A stretch of DNA of 56,962 nucleotides, taken from assembly GCA_964387935.1 (NCBI GenBank), contig CAYLZN010000003.1:1-56962 (forward strand), read 5' to 3'. The stretch's first letter is position 1, and each line of letters opens with the position of its first letter. Positions 51,978 to 56,962 of this stretch are shown one piece after another. The notes under the pieces were generated by a model, which made no database searches, had not been told where the DNA came from, and saw nothing but the letters and a program-made list of their open reading frames with translations. The position numbers and the translations under genes were made by a program. Origin of the DNA: CAYLZN01 sp964387935. GTDB lineage: Bacteria; Acidobacteriota; Vicinamibacteria; Vicinamibacterales; JAFNAJ01.

Positions 51978-54671
51978 ATGGATCTCGGTCGACCATCTCG
52001 GATCCGGTTCGCCACAGGACTGCTGATCGTGTCGCTGTTCGGCGCGGCACCGGGACACGCCTCTGGCGCAGGAGGGGCGACGCAGGCGGTCCCGCGCAAG
52101 GTGCCGGCGCCGGCCGAGGTCATCGGCTTCGAGCTGGGCTCCGACTACCTGCTGGCCGACTACGGCCAGGTCCTCCGCTATTTCCAGGCGCTCGACGCGG
52201 CCTCCGATCGCGTCCGGCTCGAGGAGATCGGCAAGACGACCCTCGGCAAGCCGATGGTGGTGGCGGTGATTTCGAGCGAGGAGAACCTGAAGAGCCTTGA
52301 GCGGCACCGCGACACCAGCCGGCGGCTCGCGCTGGCCCGCGACGTCACCGACGACGAAGCGCGGCGGTTGGCGAAGGAGTCCCGGGTCACGGTGTGGATC
52401 GACGGCGGGCTGCATTCGAGCGAGGTGGCACACTCGCAGCACACGCCCGAGCTGGCCTGGTGGCTGGCGACCGATGAATCGGAGGAAGCACGGCGCATCC
52501 GCGACCACGTCATCACACTGGTCTGCGCCAACCTCAACCCCGACGGCCTCGACATCGTCGTTAATTGGTACAGAAAGAATGTGGGGACGCCGTTCGAGAC
52601 TGCGCCGCTGCCGGAGCTGTACCACCACTATGTCGGGCACGACAACAACCGCGACTGGTACATGTTCACGCAGGCCGAGTCGACGCAGGTGGCGCGAGTG
52701 TTCTACGAGCGGTGGTTCCCGCAGATCGTCTACAACCACCACCAGACCGGGCCGTTTCCAGGCCGCATCTGGGTGCCGCCCGCGATCGATCCGCTGAGCC
52801 CGACGCTCGATCCGCTCGTCGTGAGCAAGTTCGGCGCGATCGGCCAGTACATGCTCACGCGGTTCATGCGGGAGGGCAAGCCGGGCGTGTCGACCGGCAT
52901 CGGGTACCGGGTGGTGTGGGCGGGAGGCTACATGACGGCCGCGCCGCAGCTCCACAACATGGTCGGGCTGTTCACCGAGACCGCGCTCTACAACTACGCG
53001 ACGCCGCACTGCTACAGCGATGCGGAACTGGGCGACACGTTCTCGCGCGGGATTGCGCTGCCGACGCGCACGCCGAGCGTCCACTACCCGGTCCCGTGGA
53101 AGGGCGGATGCTGGCGCGTGCGCGATGCGATGGACTACATGATGACCGGGTCGCGCGCCGTGCTCGACCACGCGTCGAAGCTCCGTGAGGAGTACCTGTA
53201 CGACGTCTACCATATGGGGCGGCGGCAGATTGCCCGCGGCGAGCGCGCCGAAGGCGGACCCCACGCACACGTCATCGACGTCACCGCGCAGCACGATCCG
53301 GCCGCCGCCGTCGAGCTCCTGCGCATCCTGCGCACGGGCGGCGTCGAGATCCAGCGCGCGTCGCAGCCGTTCACGGCCGACGGCCGCGCGTACCCGGCCG
53401 GTACCTACGTCGTTCCGCCGCAGGCCTTCAGGCCGTTCGTGCTCGATCTCCTGGAGCCCAAGGACCATCCGGATCGGTTCCTCCATCCTGGCGGACCGGC
53501 GGAGCCGCCCTACGATTTCACGGGCTACAGCCTGCCGCTGCAGATGGGCGTGCGCGTCGAGCGCGTGAAGGCACGGATCCCGGCCGTCGGGCCCGTCGTC
53601 GGTGACATCGGCCCGCCCGCAGGCGGACGCGTGGGACGCGGCGCCGTCGGCTGGCTGCTCTCCCGCAAGTCGAACTGGAGCGTGCTGGCGGTCAACCGGC
53701 TGCTGAAGGCCGGCGCGAGCGTCGCCTGGATCGACGGATCCGCCGATCTCGGCGGCCGCAGGTGGGACGCCGGGACGTTCGTCGTTCGCGGTGTCGAGGC
53801 GGCGGTGATCGACGGCCTGGTGAAACAGCTCGGACTCGAATTCGTCGGGATCGACAGCGAGCCGGCCGTCACCAGCACCAGGATCCGCGCGCCTCGCGTC
53901 GGCATCTACCAGAGCTACCTCGCCAACATGGCCGAGGGCTGGACGAGGTGGGTCCTCGACCAGTACGAGTTCAACGCGAACGTGCTTCACGACCAGGACC
54001 TGCGCGCCGGCAATCTCTCCGCGTACGACGTCATCATCCTGCCCGACCAGGACGCGCAGGCGATCCTGCGCGGGCACGCGCGCCTGACGATGCCGGCGGA
54101 GTTCGTGGGTGGGGTGGGGGCGGAAGGATCGGCGGCGTTGACGCGGTTCGTCGAACGCGGCGGGTGGATCGTGGCCACGCACGAGGCGGTGGGATTCGCC
54201 GCGGAGCAGTTCGGTCTGCCGATCCGGAACGTCGTCGAGGGCGCGTCGACGCGGGACTTCTACGCGCCGGGATCGCTGCTGCGTCTCGAGGTGGATCGGG
54301 CCGATCCCCTCGGGTTCGGGATGGCCAACGAGGCCGTGATCACGACCTGGCAGCACGCCCTCGTGATGGACGTGGTGCCGGCAGCGGGCGAGAAGCAGTC
54401 GCAGGCCGGCGAGCGGCTGCAGCAACAGGACGCCATCGTGTACGCGCGGTTCCCGAAGGAGCACGTGAAAGCCGACGGATGGGTGATTGGTGAACGGCGC
54501 TACCTGGCAAGCCGTGCGGCCGCCGTGCGCGTGCCGCTGGGGAAGGGGCAGGTCGTGTTGCTCGGCTTCAGACCCGATACGCGAGGCCAGTCGCGCAACG
54601 TCTTCAAGATGCTGTTCAATCCCTTGTACGCCGCGACAGCCGGCCAGTCAGCCACGGGCCGCGAGCCGTGA
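51978..54671 (+). CDS. Secreted M14-type zinc carboxypeptidase-like protein
   Basis: 897 residues. Signal peptide about 1-29. The M14 zinc motif is GGLHSSEVAHS (His and Glu ligands, about residue 142), with CANLNPDGLDIV downstream and a later His in IVYNHHQTGPFPGR as a candidate third ligand. The C-terminal half (about 440-890) is a long beta-rich region with a segment like a glutamine-amidotransferase-type fold (VIILPDQDAQAIL, GGWIVATHEAVGFAAEQFGLP). Such large M14 proteins are common in Acidobacteriota; peptide or amide substrate unknown. A short AT-rich patch with unusual codons is at 52559-52582. The stop TGA is part of a heptamer repeat. Confidence 0.85.
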   Translation: MDLGRPSRIRFATGLLIVSLFGAAPGHASGAGGATQAVPRKVPAPAEVIGFELGSDYLLADYGQVLRYFQALDAASDRVRLEEIGKTTLGKPMVVAVISSEENLKSLERHRDTSRRLALARDVTDDEARRLAKESRVTVWIDGGLHSSEVAHSQHTPELAWWLATDESEEARRIRDHVITLVCANLNPDGLDIVVNWYRKNVGTPFETAPLPELYHHYVGHDNNRDWYMFTQAESTQVARVFYERWFPQIVYNHHQTGPFPGRIWVPPAIDPLSPTLDPLVVSKFGAIGQYMLTRFMREGKPGVSTGIGYRVVWAGGYMTAAPQLHNMVGLFTETALYNYATPHCYSDAELGDTFSRGIALPTRTPSVHYPVPWKGGCWRVRDAMDYMMTGSRAVLDHASKLREEYLYDVYHMGRRQIARGERAEGGPHAHVIDVTAQHDPAAAVELLRILRTGGVEIQRASQPFTADGRAYPAGTYVVPPQAFRPFVLDLLEPKDHPDRFLHPGGPAEPPYDFTGYSLPLQMGVRVERVKARIPAVGPVVGDIGPPAGGRVGRGAVGWLLSRKSNWSVLAVNRLLKAGASVAWIDGSADLGGRRWDAGTFVVRGVEAAVIDGLVKQLGLEFVGIDSEPAVTSTRIRAPRVGIYQSYLANMAEGWTRWVLDQYEFNANVLHDQDLRAGNLSAYDVIILPDQDAQAILRGHARLTMPAEFVGGVGAEGSAALTRFVERGGWIVATHEAVGFAAEQFGLPIRNVVEGASTRDFYAPGSLLRLEVDRADPLGFGMANEAVITTWQHALVMDVVPAAGEKQSQAGERLQQQDAIVYARFPKEHVKADGWVIGERRYLASRAAAVRVPLGKGQVVLLGFRPDTRGQSRNVFKMLFNPLYAATAGQSATGREP

Positions 54672-54774
54672 GCCGCGAGCCGTGCGCCGAGGCCGCAAGC
54701 CGATTGTCGGATTGAGGCTAGGTTGTCGTCGAGTGTGGCCGTACGTCGTACGCCCTGAGCCCTGAGCCCTGAGC
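54660..54774 (+). repeat. Composite repeat region: heptamers, 12-mer and CGTACG element
   Basis: Heptamers CGCGAGC, CGTGAGC, CGCGAGC, CGTGCGC, then a 6-bp unit and CGCAAGC (54660-54700) cover the M14 stop. ATTGTCGGATTG (54703-54714) repeats 4413-4424. A reverse copy of the GGCGTACG element is at 54737-54754, and three CCTGAGC units (54754-54774) end 5 bp from the stop of the next, convergent gene. The 108-bp gap is therefore almost entirely repeats. Confidence 0.85.
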
Positions 54775-54779
54775 CCGCC

Positions 54780-56609
54780 CTACTGTTCGTTGAGCCTCAG
54801 ATCCAGCGTCTTCTTTTCCCCCTCGCCGAGGCGCACGGCCGTCGCCAGATCGCGCAGGCGGCCCAGGAGCTCCGGGTTCTGCGCGCCGCCGCTCTCCTGG
54901 TCGAGATAATCGACCGCGATCGCCAGGTACTCACCGGGCGGCAGCCCGGCGACCTGGAAGCGCCCGTCCTGGTCCGGCCGCGTCGTGCGGATGTACCGGA
55001 AGCTGCTCACGGTGTTCCACCGGGCCTCGTCCTCGGGGAACACCACGACCGTGTAGTCCCGCGCCGGCTGGCCCTGGCTGTCCGTCACGCTCCCGGAGAG
55101 ATCGGTACGCTTGTCGGTGAGCACGATCTCGAGACCGCGGATCACCTGCTGCGGCTTCACCTCGAAGCCCGTGTCGGTGACGTCGCGGCCATCGAGATAG
55201 ACGCCTTTGAGCTGGAGGCTCCCCGCGCCGGACACGCTGATGCCCACGCGCCCGAACAGCGAGCGCAGTTCGAAGGTCCAGTCCGTCTTCACCTCGCCCG
55301 AGCCTGCCCCGGGGCCGCCGAAGCCGAATCCGCCCGCATCGTCATCGACGGGGAACGTCGAGACGCGCACGGCCGTCGGCGCCACGTTTGCGACACCGCC
55401 TTCGATGATGACCTGTCCCGTTGCCCGCCCGCCCTTGCTGGTCGTGACGAGGACGCCCTCCATGTCCTCGTTGCCGACGGTGAGCGGCAGGGTCGCCGCC
55501 TCCGCGGCGTCGTCGCTGCCTGGAGGTCCCTGGCGCATCGGGCCGCCGCCCCGCGAGGACGCGACGAGCGTGTACGACCCCGGCGGCACGCCGCTGATCG
55601 TGAACGCGCCGTTCTCGCGGATGCGGCCGGCAGCCCCGTTCATCGGGGTGAACTCACCGGGCGTGGTGAGGCGGATGAACCCGTTCGTCAGCGGCTTCCC
55701 GGAGGAATCCACGATCGTCCCCGAGACCTTCACGAGGCGCGACGGGACCAGCGTGACGTCGGCCACGGCCTCCTGTCCGAGGGCCACCGCCACGCGCTGC
55801 GCTTCGGCCGGACTGGTGACGCCGGGGAAGTAGGTGGGTGCAAAGCCGGTGACCTCGCCGACCGTCTCGGGGCCGAACTCCATGTTGCGTACCGAGACGG
55901 ACACGTAGTACTCGCCCGGGGCGAGGCCGTAGATCCGGTACTGGCCGAGATCGTTGGTTTGTGACGAGCGGCCGGCCGGAAGCAGGCGACGTCGCCCACG
56001 CATGTACTGGTAGCGCATGACGCTCACGAAAGCGTCGGCCACGGGCTCGCCGAATTCGTCGCCGATGCGGCCCGTGATCACGCTGCCGCGCGGCAGGACC
56101 ACGTTGACTCCGCCGAGCCGTCCCCCTTCCCGCACCTCGATGGGACGTCCTCCTTCGAATGGTCGCCGCTGTCCATACTGCAGGGAGACGAACCCGCCTT
56201 TCGACACGAACAGGGAGTAACGTCCCGCCGGCAGCTCGGTGAACTCGTAGGCGCCCTGCGCATCCGTCAACGCCGTGCGGCCTTCACCCAGCTCGCGAGC
56301 GCTCAGCCTCACGACGGCGCGGCGCAGGGGCGTCCCGGTGTCGGCGGCGGTGACGGTGCCGCGGATCCGACCGGTGCCGGTCCGCTGCACCGTGTCTCGT
56401 GGGGGCAGACCCCCGCGCGTGCGGGGCTGCGCGGGCCGCTCGCCGCCGGTCGGGGCGCCCGGGCGCTGGGCCCCTTGAGAGGCGGGCGTCTCGGTCTGGC
56501 CGGGTATGGGCCTCTGCGAGGGAGCCTGGGCCAACGCCGGGCCGATGGCGAGCGCAAGGGCGATCGACGTCGCAACCGCCAGGTGAGGGGTGCAGTCCGG
56601 GGAAGGCAT
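54780..56609 (-). CDS. Secreted protein with carboxypeptidase-regulatory-like repeats
   Basis: 609 residues. Signal peptide about 1-28 (SIALALAIGPALAQ). A Gln/Pro-rich linker (about 29-75) is followed by several CarboxypepD_reg-like beta-sandwich modules: GRIRGTVTAADTGTPLRRAVVRL (about 80-160), SVITGRIGDEFGEPVADAFVSV (about 175-270), KVSGTIVDSSGKPLTNGFIRL (about 290-385), and TDLSGSVTDSQGQPARDYTVVV near the C-terminus. Each contains the LPAGRYSL or GLPPGEYLA type turn. No catalytic residue is expected; the modules probably bind or anchor surface partners. Its promoter (TTGACA-N17-GATCAT) sits 5 nt from the ATG. Confidence 0.8.
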   Translation of the reverse strand: MPSPDCTPHLAVATSIALALAIGPALAQAPSQRPIPGQTETPASQGAQRPGAPTGGERPAQPRTRGGLPPRDTVQRTGTGRIRGTVTAADTGTPLRRAVVRLSARELGEGRTALTDAQGAYEFTELPAGRYSLFVSKGGFVSLQYGQRRPFEGGRPIEVREGGRLGGVNVVLPRGSVITGRIGDEFGEPVADAFVSVMRYQYMRGRRRLLPAGRSSQTNDLGQYRIYGLAPGEYYVSVSVRNMEFGPETVGEVTGFAPTYFPGVTSPAEAQRVAVALGQEAVADVTLVPSRLVKVSGTIVDSSGKPLTNGFIRLTTPGEFTPMNGAAGRIRENGAFTISGVPPGSYTLVASSRGGGPMRQGPPGSDDAAEAATLPLTVGNEDMEGVLVTTSKGGRATGQVIIEGGVANVAPTAVRVSTFPVDDDAGGFGFGGPGAGSGEVKTDWTFELRSLFGRVGISVSGAGSLQLKGVYLDGRDVTDTGFEVKPQQVIRGLEIVLTDKRTDLSGSVTDSQGQPARDYTVVVFPEDEARWNTVSSFRYIRTTRPDQDGRFQVAGLPPGEYLAIAVDYLDQESGGAQNPELLGRLRDLATAVRLGEGEKKTLDLRLNEQ

Positions 56610-56614
56610 GGCCG

Positions 56615-56643
56615 ATGATCGGCCCCGTCGAGCCGGCTGTCAA
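56615..56643 (-). promoter_or_regulatory. Leaderless-type promoter (TTGACA-N17-GATCAT)
   Basis: Minus strand: perfect -35 TTGACA (56638-56643), 17-bp spacer, GATCAT (56615-56620), which ends 5 nt before the ATG at 56609. Transcription would start at the initiation codon. Confidence 0.6.
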
Positions 56644-56698
56644 ACGCGCAGGCGCGCGGCGGGACACATGGATGGCCTGACCACCTTGGGTCGTTCGT

Positions 56699-56913
56699 GC
56701 AGGGCTACTCGCAGGCGACGCCGCCGTCCAGACCAACGGCGTCGATGATCCCGTCAAGCAGCGGGCGGATCAGCGGATCCAGCGCGGGAACAACGTGCGG
56801 TACTTTCCCTCGACGCTGCCCGACGTGCGGTCCGACAACCTGCACCTGCTCGACATCGGGCTGTCGAAGACGTTCAGTCTTCCCGGCGACACCCACCAGT
56901 TGCCAGTTGCCAG
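56699..56913 (+). pseudogene. Fragment of a TonB-dependent receptor, truncated at both ends
   Basis: The frame read through 56699-56913 gives RYFPSTLPDVRSDNLHLLDIG then LSKTFSLPG, a pattern found near the C-terminus of Acidobacteriota TonB receptors; the intact receptor in this window has LPFMFEDVRADAINNIDLSLIK at the matching place. A TGA at 56678-56680 lies upstream, the neighbouring gene runs the other way, and no plug or N-terminal barrel is present. The fragment ends where adapter sequence begins. Either a decayed gene or, more likely, a chimeric contig end. Confidence 0.6.
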
Positions 56914-56962
56914 AGATCGGAAGAGCACACGTCTGAACTCCAGTCACAACGTGATATCTCGT
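56914..56962 (+). other. Illumina TruSeq adapter and index at contig end
   Basis: AGATCGGAAGAGC at 56914-56926 begins the standard 34-nt TruSeq index-read adapter (to 56947). It is followed by an 8-nt index AACGTGAT and ATCTCGT, the start of the flow-cell part. This is not genomic. The short frames spanning it on either strand are artefacts. Confidence 0.98.

Noticed and set aside
56705..56947. Minus-strand short frame starting MTGVQTCALPIS at the contig end
   Set aside because: The start is translated Illumina adapter, a known database artefact.

Overview
The window is a high-GC metagenome-style contig. It most resembles an Acidobacteriota genome, and I would guess Vicinamibacteria. The grounds are a TonB-dependent receptor with an N-terminal carboxypeptidase-regulatory domain and no SusD partner, secreted S9, M14 and BNR-propeller proteins, a Tat-exported GH109-type protein, and many TPR proteins. 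This is inference from gene content; there is no rRNA or marker gene here. I saw no tRNA, rRNA, CRISPR array or insertion sequence.

Layout. 1-6.5 kb: the end of a partial gene coupled to a proline-rich secreted protein, a GH109-like oxidoreductase-fold glycosidase divergent from a D-aminoacylase-like amidohydrolase, an RsbW-like ATPase, an overlooked 36-residue single-pass membrane protein, a VapBC/FitAB-type toxin-antitoxin pair, a tandem hairpin-repeat array and a PRC-barrel protein. 6.7-18 kb: an S9 peptidase coupled to a TPR-glycosidase-like protein, a convergent paralogue of that protein, and divergently a TPR/outer-membrane-barrel protein. Together these look like an envelope polysaccharide system. 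The barrel gene is split by a 100-N gap whose flanks are an exact 55-bp duplicate; collapsing the duplicate restores one reading frame. 18-25.3 kb: carbamate kinase, HAD hydrolase, a large BNR-propeller protein, an MscS channel and a DinB protein.

25.3-51.9 kb is the most striking part: a pectin/rhamnogalacturonan and L-rhamnose utilisation locus. On the minus strand it has L-rhamnose isomerase, a TonB receptor, a tandem GH105-GH105 protein and a 1688-residue CE12-GH2-PL22 fusion. On the plus strand it has an unusual IclR-HTH/periplasmic-binding-protein regulator, a GH106 rhamnosidase, an NCS1-like transporter with a two-helix small partner, a six-hairpin glycosidase, rhamnose mutarotase, bifunctional rhamnulose-1-phosphate aldolase/dehydrogenase and rhamnulokinase. 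A GH51 arabinofuranosidase lies antisense. The proposed flow is: the receptor imports oligosaccharides; CE12 deacetylates, GH2 and GH51 trim galactan and arabinan, PL22 and GH105 handle unsaturated uronides, and GH106 frees rhamnose; RhaM, RhaI, RhaB and RhaEW convert rhamnose to DHAP plus lactate. Two ATCCA-N6-TGGAT dyads and a terminator frame the receptor gene.

52-57 kb holds an M14 carboxypeptidase-like protein, a carboxypeptidase-regulatory repeat protein and a damaged contig end: a TonB-receptor fragment followed by Illumina adapter.

Two patterns recur across the window. Many genes have a -10 box only about 5-10 nt before the start codon, suggesting leaderless mRNAs. Three families of short intergenic repeats press into gene 3' ends and in several cases supply the stop codon.
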